Of a DNA stretch of 18,332 nt, positions 1 to 7,452 are shown piece after piece (position 1 is the first letter of the stretch; every line of letters begins with the position of its first letter). A model generated the notes under the pieces. That model made no database searches, was not told the DNA's origin, and was given only the letters and a program-made list of their open reading frames with translations. The position numbers were made by a program, and so were the translations under genes. The DNA comes from JAGLRQ01 sp965369805 (lineage in GTDB: Bacteria; Auribacterota; UBA6266), in the NCBI GenBank assembly GCA_965369805.1, contig CBDURG010000026.1, positions 1 to 18,332 of the forward strand, read 5' to 3'.

Positions 1-541
1 CGGCAGTCTTCCTGCATTTTTCACAAATCACACCCCCGGGCCTATCAATAAAAAAACGCCCTTTCGCTTTAGCACACCGCGAACAACTTGTAAAAGAACC
101 CACAAAACCGCTCATATACAACGATTTAAGTGTATAAAAAGCAACAGCTCTTAAAGGATCTGAGCCTTTTGACAAAAAGTTCAAAACAGATAAAACCTCA
201 TCAAAAAGAGGTTCTCTCTCTGAACTAAACCCTGTAATTTCAGAAGTAAGTTCAATAATGTATGATGCCGCCGCGTAACCCTGAACAGACTTCAAAATAG
301 GCAAGAAACTTTCCTTTAATTCCAGGGAAACTATAATATCAATTTCCCTGTCTCTCTTTGTCCGGACATCTAAAGAATACACATTGAAAAGCTGAGGTTT
401 GGAAAATTTACTCTTCTGTCTGTCAACACCCCGCACACTGGCCTTAAGCTTCCCGACAACAGGTGTGAGAAAAACAATTATCCTGCTTGATTCTCCATAT
501 TTATACGATCTTAAGACTATGCCAGGGGTTTTAAAATTCAT
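1..541 (-). CDS. recO: DNA repair protein RecO, N-terminal 180 codons (gene runs off the window)
   Basis: RecO works in the RecFOR pathway, loading RecA onto SSB-coated single-stranded DNA at gaps and breaks. Translating the minus strand from the ATG at 541 gives an open frame to the window edge. It begins MNFKTPGIVLRSYKYGESSR, the usual RecO opening of an OB fold (about residues 1-80: GIVLR, then a GK..ASVRGV strand and a KSK segment). A helical region follows, then a four-cysteine zinc site, C153-x2-C156 and C173-x2-C176, of the kind found in many RecO proteins. The C-terminal part, perhaps 60-70 residues, is missing only because the window ends. The start lies 18 bases after the DUF502 stop and has no clear Shine-Dalgarno sequence, so it is probably the last visible gene of the phoH-led operon. 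The identification rests on the whole-protein pattern and the cysteines. Confidence 0.9.
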   Translation of the reverse strand, partial: MNFKTPGIVLRSYKYGESSRIIVFLTPVVGKLKASVRGVDRQKSKFSKPQLFNVYSLDVRTKRDREIDIIVSLELKESFLPILKSVQGYAAASYIIELTSEITGFSSEREPLFDEVLSVLNFLSKGSDPLRAVAFYTLKSLYMSGFVGSFTSCSRCAKAKGRFFIDRPGGVICEKCRKTA

Positions 542-559
542 AATAATGACATGGAGAGC

Positions 560-1183
560 TTACTTTTTATTAATTTTCTTAATCTCAGAAGGCTCAATTG
601 TTCCGCCTGAAACAACCAGTTTCAACCCATCTTCAACGGGCATAGAAAGAAATATAATATCCTTCTTTGGAACAAGAATATATACACCTGTTGTAGGGTT
701 CGGCGTAGTTGTAATAAAAACACCCATCATCTCATTTTTAAGAACATCGCTTGTTCTGCTGGGAACGTGGGACGTAGTAAAACCAATTGACCATATCCCC
801 TTTCTGGGATATTCCAGCAGAACCACGCCATTGAGAATTGTTGCCCGGCTTTTCCAGATTGCTGATGATATTTGCTTAAAGAAATTATATATCCTGTTAA
901 AAAGAGGGATCCTCGCCAGCAAACCTTCAACAGGCCTGGCTATTTTTTTTAAAAAAACTATTTTACCTAACATCCCGATAAAAACCACAATGATAAAGGC
1001 AACAAGGAGACTGGCAAACCTTATTATTACAGGCTTTATATTCTCCGGGAAATAGCTCTCCAAGGGGTTTATAAGAAAATTTGTTACAACTATAAAAAGC
1101 CAATAAATAATCCCCACTGTTCCGATAATAGGCAGTAGCACTAAAAGCCCCGTAAAAAAATATGCTCTAATCTTTTTTAACAT
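560..1183 (-). CDS. DUF502 family membrane protein
   Basis: This 207-residue protein matches the DUF502 family, whose biochemical role is not established. Two N-terminal membrane segments are visible, at about residues 8-35 and 52-75, separated by a short loop. The family-like stretch IPLFNRIYNFFKQI (about 92-105) follows, then a soluble beta-rich C-terminal domain with GVFITTTPNPTTGVY and a later PVEDGLKLVVSGG segment. The ATG at 1183 is preceded by GGAAGAG at good spacing. The gene overlaps the end of the CNNM/CorC gene by 17 bases, so the two are very likely co-transcribed and perhaps translationally coupled. Family assignment is from pattern recognition; an envelope or transport-related role is only a guess from its neighbour. 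Confidence 0.85.
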   Translation of the reverse strand: MLKKIRAYFFTGLLVLLPIIGTVGIIYWLFIVVTNFLINPLESYFPENIKPVIIRFASLLVAFIIVVFIGMLGKIVFLKKIARPVEGLLARIPLFNRIYNFFKQISSAIWKSRATILNGVVLLEYPRKGIWSIGFTTSHVPSRTSDVLKNEMMGVFITTTPNPTTGVYILVPKKDIIFLSMPVEDGLKLVVSGGTIEPSEIKKINKK

Positions 1184-2483
1184 TTTTCTCTTCCTTTTTT
1201 ACCCTTATAGTCAACTTAATACTCCTGACAGTTTTATCATCCGCCTTCAAAACATCAATAATGAAATTCTCTATATTTACTTTGTCTCCCTGTTTAGGTA
1301 TCTTTCCAAGATACTCTATAATAAAACCGCCCACTGTATCATAATCGTCACCTTCCGGCATCCTGATTTTACCATCTAAAAACTTATTTATCTCATCAAT
1401 AGAAAGCCTGGCATCAAATATATACTCATCTTCACTTATGGTCGTAATAAGACGCTCATCCACATCAAATTCATCCCGAATCTCGCCAACTATTTCTTCC
1501 AGTATATCTTCAAGGGTTACAAGCCCTGAAGTTCCGCCATATTCATCAAGAACAATTGCAATATGAATTTTCTTCCTCTGCATTTCTTTTAAGAGAGCTG
1601 ATATCCTCTTTGTTTCGGGAACAAAAAAGGCTCTTCTTGTTATATTGCTCGCTTTTAAAGATGTTTCCTTTTCAATTTTCCCGGCTTTTTCAACAATAAC
1701 ATCCTTAGCGTAAAAAATTCCCTTAATATCGTCGAGGTTTTTTCTGTAAACAGGAATTTTGGAATAAAATGTTTTTCTTATTAAATTTTTTGTGGATTCA
1801 AGCGATTCATGTTCAGAAACAGCAATTATATCAACTCTCGGTGTCATTATTTCCCTGACTATCGTATCTCCGAACTCAAATATCGAATGAATTAATTCTT
1901 TTTCCTGCTCGGGAATAACCCCTTCTTTTCCCCCAACACTAACAATTGTTTTAATTTCCTCTTCGGTTATTTTTGTAGGGATTACTTCATATTTGGAACC
2001 GATAATCCGCATAAATACACGCACTATCAAAAGAAATATTTTATTAAACGGCGTAAGAATAAAAGAAATAACGACTAAATACGGCAAGCAGACAATAGAC
2101 ACCTTTTCAGCATATTTTCTGGCAAAAGATTTCGGTACTATCTCGCCAAAGGTAAGAATCAAGAAAGTCACAAGGCCCCAGGATATCGCGACAGCTTTCC
2201 AGAAGGAACCACCAGCCGGCAAAAGACGCTCTACAACCAGCGCTCCGAAGGAAGCCGCGCCAATATTGACAATGTTATTACCAACAAGTAAAGAAATCAG
2301 AAGTTTATCGGATTTTTTTACCCAAACATTAATTACCTTCGCTTTAGAGACTTCCTTTTCAAGAAGTTGTTTGATTCTGAGTTTAGTCATCGATGTAAGA
2401 GCAGTTTCAACTCCAGAGAAAAAAGCTGAGAGGAAAATTAGTATTGCCAGAATTATAATTTCTATTATTAGGGTTATATCCAT
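1167..2483 (-). CDS. CNNM/CorC (HlyC) family membrane protein with CBS pair
   Basis: This is a 438-residue member of the hemolysin C/CorC/CNNM family, often linked to divalent cation (magnesium) handling. The domain order is typical. An N-terminal DUF21/CNNM transmembrane domain (about 1-180) carries FFSGVETALTSMTKLRIK near 21-38 and the EIVPKSFARKYAE motif at 114-126. A CBS pair (about 210-335) includes the REIMTPRVDI and DEYGGTSGLVTLEDILEEIVGE signatures. A C-terminal CorC_HlyC domain (about 345-428) ends in a basic tail. The annotation 'hemolysin' would be misleading; such proteins are more likely ion transport or regulatory proteins. The start at 2483 lies five bases after the stop of the DgkA-PAP2 gene with little Shine-Dalgarno sequence, so translation is probably coupled. 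The downstream DUF502 gene overlaps its end. Confidence 0.9.
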   Translation of the reverse strand: MDITLIIEIIILAILIFLSAFFSGVETALTSMTKLRIKQLLEKEVSKAKVINVWVKKSDKLLISLLVGNNIVNIGAASFGALVVERLLPAGGSFWKAVAISWGLVTFLILTFGEIVPKSFARKYAEKVSIVCLPYLVVISFILTPFNKIFLLIVRVFMRIIGSKYEVIPTKITEEEIKTIVSVGGKEGVIPEQEKELIHSIFEFGDTIVREIMTPRVDIIAVSEHESLESTKNLIRKTFYSKIPVYRKNLDDIKGIFYAKDVIVEKAGKIEKETSLKASNITRRAFFVPETKRISALLKEMQRKKIHIAIVLDEYGGTSGLVTLEDILEEIVGEIRDEFDVDERLITTISEDEYIFDARLSIDEINKFLDGKIRMPEGDDYDTVGGFIIEYLGKIPKQGDKVNIENFIIDVLKADDKTVRSIKLTIRVKKEEKNVKKD

Positions 2484-2488
2484 AATTT

Positions 2489-3190
2489 TTACATAAAAAA
2501 TTGAAACAATACAATTGATAATAATATACCTAGTACAGCACCGACAACAACTTCAGGAATTGAATGAATTTTGCCAGCCACTCTGCTCTGCGCGACCATT
2601 AACGCCAGGAGAAACCCAATAGCTGTAAGCAGCCCCGAATGTGAAATAAAAATAATCGCTCCCCACATCGCAAAAGCAACAGTACTGTGAACACTGGGCA
2701 TTCCCCCCAACAGAGGTTTTCCTCTGTGTAAAATCAGCTTAATGATTATTGGAAAAGAAAGAGCCAGAATAAAGACAATGATGGTTATGTGGCTTGGAAT
2801 GCCTTTTATATAATTAATCCCCATTTCAAGAGGAGTTTCAAGATGGCTCACAAAAATCATATACCCGACTATAGCGGCTATAGACGAAGCCAGTAAAACA
2901 GCGCCCGCGGAAATATCCTTGATTATTTTCGCAATCGGATGATATGTCTCGCTTACCATATCGGTAACCAGCTCTATACATGTATTAAATATCTCCGTAA
3001 CCAGAACAAAAAATATCAGCATAACAATCAGCATGAAATCATGCCTGTCAACACCAAAATACAATCCCAACAGAATTATAAATATGGCAAAAAGAAAGTG
3101 TATGCGAAAATTCCGCTGTGTGCGCAGTATATAAGACAAGCCTTCAATAGCGCAGTTAAAACTTTTTACTATCTTATTAGTAATCTCCAT
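2489..3190 (-). CDS. Fused undecaprenol/diacylglycerol kinase (DgkA) and PAP2 phosphatase
   Basis: The 233-residue protein joins two membrane enzymes. Residues 1-115 form a DgkA-type kinase: the conserved block runs E66 to about L100, with EIFNTCIELVTDMVSE followed by KIIKDISAGAVL, the catalytic and ATP-binding signature. In many bacteria this family phosphorylates undecaprenol. Residues 130-233 form a PAP2-type phosphatase with three motifs: K151-x6-K158-P159 (canonically KxxxxxxRP), P165-S-V-H168 (canonically PSGH), and S202-R203-x5-H209-x3-E213 (canonically SRx5Hx3D). Together they could interconvert undecaprenol, its monophosphate and its diphosphate for peptidoglycan precursor carriage; this is inference. 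The gene overlaps ybeY by 22 bases and is followed five bases later by the CorC-type gene. The substrate could instead be diacylglycerol or phosphatidate. Confidence 0.88.
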   Translation of the reverse strand: MEITNKIVKSFNCAIEGLSYILRTQRNFRIHFLFAIFIILLGLYFGVDRHDFMLIVMLIFFVLVTEIFNTCIELVTDMVSETYHPIAKIIKDISAGAVLLASSIAAIVGYMIFVSHLETPLEMGINYIKGIPSHITIIVFILALSFPIIIKLILHRGKPLLGGMPSVHSTVAFAMWGAIIFISHSGLLTAIGFLLALMVAQSRVAGKIHSIPEVVVGAVLGILLSIVLFQFFM

Positions 3191-3630
3191 TTTTGTTTAT
3201 TCCACAATTCTATACAGATTTGTTCTTCTTTCTCACGCATAACCAGCGCGGAATCAGTATTTATATCCTCATAGCCCAATAAATGAAGGATGCCATGGAT
3301 AAAGTATAGCATAAGTTCCCTGTCAACTTCATTTGAGAATTCCTTTGCTCTTAAAAAAGCCATCTCCACCGAAACAAGAACATCACCGAGATAAGAGTTG
3401 TCTCCTTCTATTCCCTCACCTTCTTTCATGGAAAAAGAAAGAACATCAGTTAAATTATCCCTGTTCATGTATTTTTCGTTATATTCTCTTATCGTTTTAT
3501 TATCAACGAAAGATACAGCAAGAGAAGTGTCATCCGGAGTTTTCTCGTTTGTTAAAATAAATTCAACAATTTTACGAGCCGCCTCTAAATCAATTTTCTC
3601 CGTTTGAAGATTTTTTATCTCTACCTTCAT
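3169..3630 (-). CDS. ybeY: Endoribonuclease YbeY (rRNA maturation factor)
   Basis: YbeY is a metal-dependent single-strand endoribonuclease involved in 16S rRNA 3'-end maturation and ribosome quality control. The 153-residue length is typical. Visible signatures are NRDNLTDVLSFSM (about 57-68), the LGDVLVSVEMA strand (81-91) and the metal motif HGILHLLGYED at 112-122. The first two zinc-binding histidines, H112 and H116, are present, but the third (H124 in E. coli) is replaced by D122. The gene overlaps pgpH by 41 bases at its 5' end and dgkA-PAP2 by 22 bases at its 3' end. No strong Shine-Dalgarno sequence precedes the ATG at 3630, suggesting coupled translation. The phoH-pgpH-ybeY neighbourhood strongly supports the identification. 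Confidence 0.93.
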   Translation of the reverse strand: MKVEIKNLQTEKIDLEAARKIVEFILTNEKTPDDTSLAVSFVDNKTIREYNEKYMNRDNLTDVLSFSMKEGEGIEGDNSYLGDVLVSVEMAFLRAKEFSNEVDRELMLYFIHGILHLLGYEDINTDSALVMREKEEQICIELWNKQKWRLLIR

Positions 3631-5818
3631 TTTTAGGATATTTTACTCTTGTATGAAACATACCGTTAAGAACCATAATAAACGCTTCTTTTATCTTTCC
3701 TATTTCCTGCATAGTCAAAGGACATTCATTCAATTGCCCGTCTATCATTTTTTCATCAACTATTTCATCAACAAAATTTCTTATACGCGCTGGAGTGGGT
3801 TTTTCAAGAGTTCTGGACGCGGCTTCAACGGCATCAGCCAATAAAACTACCGCCGCTTCCCGCGTTTGAGGTTTCGGGCCGGGATACCTGAAAGATTCCT
3901 CTTTAACATCTTCTTTTATAGAACTTTCATCTTGAGCTCTTTTGTAAAAGAAATATACAAGCCCCGTTCCGTGATGCTGTTGAATAACATCACATATGGT
4001 TTTGTTGAGCTTATATTTAACAGCCATTTCAAACCCGTCTTTAACATGATTTGTAATAATCAAGTGACTCATGCTCGGAATAAGCTTATCGTGCCTGCTT
4101 GTGGATTCATCCTCATTCTCAGAAAAATATTCAGCCTTCACAATTTTACCAATATCGTGAAAATAAGAACCAACCTTGCCAACAAGGGATTTCGCGCCGA
4201 TTACATCAGCGGCCGCTTCCGAAAGATTTCCAACAACAAGACTATGGTGATATGTTCCAGGTGCTTCAAGCATCATCTTTTTCAACAATGGATGATTAAG
4301 ATCCGCCATTTCCAGGAGATGAATATCCGTCGTCAAGTTAAACCCTGTTTCAAGAAAAGGCAGGATCCCCATTACTATAAACGGGCTTGCCAGGCCGGAA
4401 ACAAACCCCATTGCCACGCTTATAAAAATTTCCCGCGGAGCTCCTCCACCGCTCAGCGACTCAACCGCAAAGATTGAAAGAAAATAGGCAATCCCCGTAA
4501 AAAACCCGGCCTTGATAAGTCTTGAACGATACCTCACACCGGCAGAAACATGTATTGCAACCATCCCGCCAACAATACCGGTTATGGCAATTGACATGTT
4601 ATATTCAGCAATTATAGCCATTAAAAGACTCATTATCATTGTTGTAAATAGTGCTATTCTGGAATTTACAAGCATTGCCAGAGTAATTGAAACCACCGCT
4701 ACCGGCAGAAGGAAAACAGACAAATCAAAAAAAACAATCGTCTTATAGAAAAATACCGCTGTTACAAGCAGTATTTCAATCATAAAAAGAATCTTATTGC
4801 TTTTAAATATTTCCGGCTGGAAGTGCTTAAGATACATTGCCGAGGCAAAAATTAATATAACGGTAATAAGAATACTGCCTATAATCTTAATATACCGCCC
4901 CTTCAGAAAATCTCTTGCTTTTTCCCTTCCATAATACGATTTCAGCATTTCAATCTGATTTTTGGTAACTATTTCCCCCTTACGAACAAGTAATGCCCCC
5001 TTATCCATTTCCACCGCCGCAGGTTGAACTACTGAAACAGCCTTTTCTCTTTCTTCCAAAGTTAACAATTTATCATAAGAAAGGTTCGGCGTAATACTTC
5101 CCGCAAAAATTTTAACGATAGCATCTTTTATTCTTTTTTCATCTGAAAAATATTTCTTAACAATTTTCCCCAGATGTGTAACAAGTGTTTCGCTTACATA
5201 AACAAGCACTATATCCGTGTCTACAAAATCTTTTCCCGACTTAATCCGTATCTTACCAGAATCATTTATCTTCTCGATTTTCAGCCGGTCACTCATGCTG
5301 ATAACACCAACATTATAGATATCAGTAATCGCCCTTGATAAACTTTCTCCCAATGACAAGGGGTTGTCTTTTCTGAGAAGAGCCCTGACATCTTCTTCTG
5401 AAAGAGAAAAAATATCTCCGCCTTTTAATTTTGATATTTTTTCTTCAAATGAATTCTCCTTTTCCAGTGAAATCTCATTAAAAACCCGGAAGAAGTTTAA
5501 AACCTTTTTCAAGCTCTTATCTACAACCGAATTATCTTTAACACATACAGGAGGAACCAGATTTTCAGCATCTCTTTTCAAAGCATCGGTTTTCTGTCTA
5601 TCAACATATCCAAAATCATACTCCGCGGCAATATTTCTGCTGCTTATCTGCCCCTTTTTCACAGGGAGCCTGGCAAAAAAACTATTCCATACCATTATTA
5701 GAGCAAGAATCAAGCAGGTAGAAAACCCAATAAGGATTTTTACCCCCTGTCCTTTTTCAAACAAATCGGGAATTTTCGTCTTCTTGTCTGCAATCTTCTT
5801 GGAATTAGAAGGGTTCAT
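3590..5818 (-). CDS. pgpH: 7TM-HD family cyclic-di-AMP phosphodiesterase, PgpH/YqfF type
   Basis: The 742-residue membrane phosphohydrolase has the PgpH architecture. A short cytoplasmic tail and first membrane helix (about 27-47) come first, then a large extracytoplasmic 7TMR-HDED domain (about 50-305), a multi-pass membrane region (about 310-490), and a cytoplasmic HD domain (about 515-710). Metal-binding residues are in place: H524/H525 in GTYHHS, the H554-D555 pair in YFHDIGK, H585 and H591, H615/H616 in QQHHGTG, and D662 in LLADAVEAASR. Characterised relatives hydrolyse cyclic-di-AMP to pApA, so the cell probably uses this second messenger, although no c-di-AMP cyclase is in the window. 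The ATG overlaps the phoH stop in an ATGA arrangement, and the end overlaps ybeY by 41 bases. The basic tail after about residue 730 looks disordered. Confidence 0.93.
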   Translation of the reverse strand: MNPSNSKKIADKKTKIPDLFEKGQGVKILIGFSTCLILALIMVWNSFFARLPVKKGQISSRNIAAEYDFGYVDRQKTDALKRDAENLVPPVCVKDNSVVDKSLKKVLNFFRVFNEISLEKENSFEEKISKLKGGDIFSLSEEDVRALLRKDNPLSLGESLSRAITDIYNVGVISMSDRLKIEKINDSGKIRIKSGKDFVDTDIVLVYVSETLVTHLGKIVKKYFSDEKRIKDAIVKIFAGSITPNLSYDKLLTLEEREKAVSVVQPAAVEMDKGALLVRKGEIVTKNQIEMLKSYYGREKARDFLKGRYIKIIGSILITVILIFASAMYLKHFQPEIFKSNKILFMIEILLVTAVFFYKTIVFFDLSVFLLPVAVVSITLAMLVNSRIALFTTMIMSLLMAIIAEYNMSIAITGIVGGMVAIHVSAGVRYRSRLIKAGFFTGIAYFLSIFAVESLSGGGAPREIFISVAMGFVSGLASPFIVMGILPFLETGFNLTTDIHLLEMADLNHPLLKKMMLEAPGTYHHSLVVGNLSEAAADVIGAKSLVGKVGSYFHDIGKIVKAEYFSENEDESTSRHDKLIPSMSHLIITNHVKDGFEMAVKYKLNKTICDVIQQHHGTGLVYFFYKRAQDESSIKEDVKEESFRYPGPKPQTREAAVVLLADAVEAASRTLEKPTPARIRNFVDEIVDEKMIDGQLNECPLTMQEIGKIKEAFIMVLNGMFHTRVKYPKNEGRDKKSSNGEN

Positions 5819-6786
5819 TTTGAATTTTCAGTTTTGTTCTTATTTTCACTATTAAGATAAGCCTTTATAACCTTTTGGACAAGCTCATGTCTCACAACAT
5901 CTTCATCCGAAAAATACACGAAAGAAATGCCTTCTATTGGTTTAAGTATATCCTGCACGTGTATTAACCCGGACATTTTATCTGTGGGAAGATCTACCTG
6001 GGTTATATCTCCAGTTATAACGGCCTTGGAATCAAAACCAAGCCTGGTGAGGAACATCTTCATCTGTTCCCTGGTACTATTTTGAGCTTCATCAAGTATT
6101 ACGAATGAATCGTTTAACGTCCTGCCTCTCATAAAGGCAAGCGGAGCAACCTCTATAATCCCTCTTTCAAGGCATTTTTGAATCCTGTCTATTTCCATCA
6201 TATCGTAAAGAGCATCATATAACGGCCTCAAATACGGAGAAACCTTCTCATATACATCACCGGGAAGAAAACCAAGATTCTCCCCCGCCTCAACGGCGGG
6301 ACGCGTTAAAATTATTCTACTTACTTCATTCTTTGAAAGAGCTGAAACAGCCATTGCCATTGCAAGATAAGTTTTGCCCGTACCTGCCGGTCCTATACAA
6401 AAAACAAGGTCATCCTTCAGGACAGAATCTATATATTTTTTCTGAACATATGTTTTCGGCCTTACATACTTTCTTCTCGAAGGAACCTCTATTTTAGTCG
6501 CAAAAATCTCCTTAAGATTCTGATCCTTGGATACTATAACACTTAACGCGAATTTAATATCTTCATCTCTGACAACTTCACCTTCCCTGGCTGAATTGGC
6601 CAGGCTTTTAAACAGCTTTCGCGTATTCTTCAAACCTTCCAGCGTACCTGAGAACTTCACACAATTACTTCGGGCCGTAAGTTTTACATCAAAAGCTTTC
6701 TCTATTAAAACAAGATTTTTTTCGTCGTGAGCATAGATTTCTCTTAACTCAGAAGGACTGTCAAACTGTATAGTTTCATTTTCCAT
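5815..6786 (-). CDS. phoH: PhoH family ATPase (YbeZ-like)
   Basis: This is a 323-residue PhoH/YbeZ-type P-loop ATPase of the cytoplasm, thought to act with YbeY in RNA metabolism. Residues 1-100 form the N-terminal RNA-binding-like region. The ATPase core then shows Walker A GPAGTGKT at 132-139, the TRPAVEAGENLGFLPGD block at 161-177, MRGRTLNDSFVILDEAQN with Walker B D232-E233, and a MFLTRLGFDSK...TGD sensor region. Length and motifs are those of a complete protein. Its stop overlaps the pgpH start by four bases. The ATG at 6786 is preceded by only a weak GAAAG. It is the first gene of a tightly packed run that continues to recO, and the 192-base spacer upstream, which includes a dyad element, is where its promoter should lie. 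I could not find a convincing -35/-10 pair there. Confidence 0.93.
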   Translation of the reverse strand: MENETIQFDSPSELREIYAHDEKNLVLIEKAFDVKLTARSNCVKFSGTLEGLKNTRKLFKSLANSAREGEVVRDEDIKFALSVIVSKDQNLKEIFATKIEVPSRRKYVRPKTYVQKKYIDSVLKDDLVFCIGPAGTGKTYLAMAMAVSALSKNEVSRIILTRPAVEAGENLGFLPGDVYEKVSPYLRPLYDALYDMMEIDRIQKCLERGIIEVAPLAFMRGRTLNDSFVILDEAQNSTREQMKMFLTRLGFDSKAVITGDITQVDLPTDKMSGLIHVQDILKPIEGISFVYFSDEDVVRHELVQKVIKAYLNSENKNKTENSK

Positions 6787-6810
6787 CTTTCAGCGCCTAA
6801 ATAGAAAAAT

Positions 6811-6894
6811 CCGAAATCTCAAATTCGAAATCCTAAACAAATTCTAAAATCAAATTTTTCAAGCTCAAAGCAATTTCGATATTTTCAATTTCGG
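6811..6894. repeat. Imperfect inverted repeat with TTCGAAAT-type words upstream of phoH
   Basis: The left arm (6811-6831) and right arm (6873-6894) form an imperfect palindrome. The outer CCGAAAT pairs with ATTTCGG, three mismatches follow, then four pairs, a one-base bulge and a seven-base TCGAAAT/ATTTCGA pairing, about 18 pairs in all around an A+T-rich loop. CGAAAT words recur at 14-15 base spacing within each arm. It lies in the 5' region of phoH. Its function is unknown; it resembles the word-like dispersed spacer elements seen in genomes of uncultured bacterial phyla. Confidence 0.6.
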
Positions 6895-6961
6895 TTTTCT
6901 TGTTATCTATCTTTTTAAACTCCCCGGTATCATCTCCTATTTTACACGAGCAATTAACTTC

Positions 6962-6989
6962 AGCCCATGTCAAGGGCTCTAATCCCTTG
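6962..6989 (-). repeat. Two overlapping short hairpins at the 3' end of the LysM gene
   Basis: CAAGGG (6971-6976) pairs with CCCTTG (6984-6989) over a seven-base loop, spanning the stop codon of the lipoprotein gene. An alternative pairing, AGCCC with GGGCT (6962-6966 and 6974-6978), shares bases with it, so only one can form at a time. No run of T follows on the minus strand, so this is not a standard rho-independent terminator. It may stabilise or end the transcript, or be chance. Confidence 0.3.
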
Positions 6990-7428
6990 GAATTATTAAT
7001 TCCATACCAGGCTGTAAATCTTCCGGTTTATCAAGCTTATCCCGGTTAGCATTAAAAATCACCAGCCATTTCCGGGAATCACCATAAGTCTCAGGGTTGC
7101 CGGCAATCTTCCAGAGGGTATCTTTCTTCTGAACAACATATACACTACCATGGGAAGCTTCAACTTCGGTTTCAACTATATCAATTTCCTCGTAGATATC
7201 TACAAATTCTTCAGCTGACTCCTCATACACTGTCTCTTCAACTTTCGTACCACCATAGTAATTTATATCTCTCTGGTGTCCTACTGTCCTTTTTCCTCCC
7301 TTTATTCCACCCACATAATTCTCGGCATCAACCTCTCTGCTCCCATACCCCAATTCCAAGGATGCACAACCTGAAACAAAAAAACCAACAACTAAAATAA
7401 CAAAACTACCAATCTTAATTTTTCCCAC
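6979..7428 (-). CDS. LysM-domain lipoprotein
   Basis: The 149-residue protein has a lipoprotein signal peptide: basic start MGKIK, a hydrophobic core, and a lipobox V18-S-G-C21, with Ala after the lipidated Cys. Alanine there fits outer-membrane rather than inner-membrane retention if Lol rules apply. A glycine- and tyrosine-containing linker follows, then a strongly acidic stretch at about 62-91, and a C-terminal LysM domain (about 95-147, from VYVVQKKDTLWKIAG to LQPGMELIIP) that should bind peptidoglycan. It probably tethers or senses the cell wall. The start is GTG at 7428, chosen because a strong Shine-Dalgarno sequence lies five bases upstream and the signal peptide needs this residue set. 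It has its own promoter and appears monocistronic. Confidence 0.85.
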   Translation of the reverse strand: MGKIKIGSFVILVVGFFVSGCASLELGYGSREVDAENYVGGIKGGKRTVGHQRDINYYGGTKVEETVYEESAEEFVDIYEEIDIVETEVEASHGSVYVVQKKDTLWKIAGNPETYGDSRKWLVIFNANRDKLDKPEDLQPGMELIIPRD

Positions 7429-7433
7429 CGTAA

Positions 7434-7442
7434 CACCCCCTT
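7434..7442 (-). promoter_or_regulatory. Ribosome binding site fixing the GTG start of the LysM lipoprotein
   Basis: On the minus strand AAGGGGGTG lies five bases before the GTG at 7428. No ATG is available at a sensible distance, so this site decides the non-ATG start. Confidence 0.65.
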
Positions 7443-7452
7443 ATCTAGAACA

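Noticed and set aside
399..1055. Plus-strand open frame of 218 codons across DUF502 and recO
   Set aside because: It is antisense to two recognisable genes, has no family pattern and no convincing ribosome site. The same applies to the other plus-strand frames.
6939..6973. TTGACA on the minus strand (6968-6973) as a phoH promoter
   Set aside because: At 17- or 18-base spacing the -10 position reads CTCGTG or TCGTGT; the nearest good -10, TAAAAT, is 23 bases away, too far for a standard promoter.
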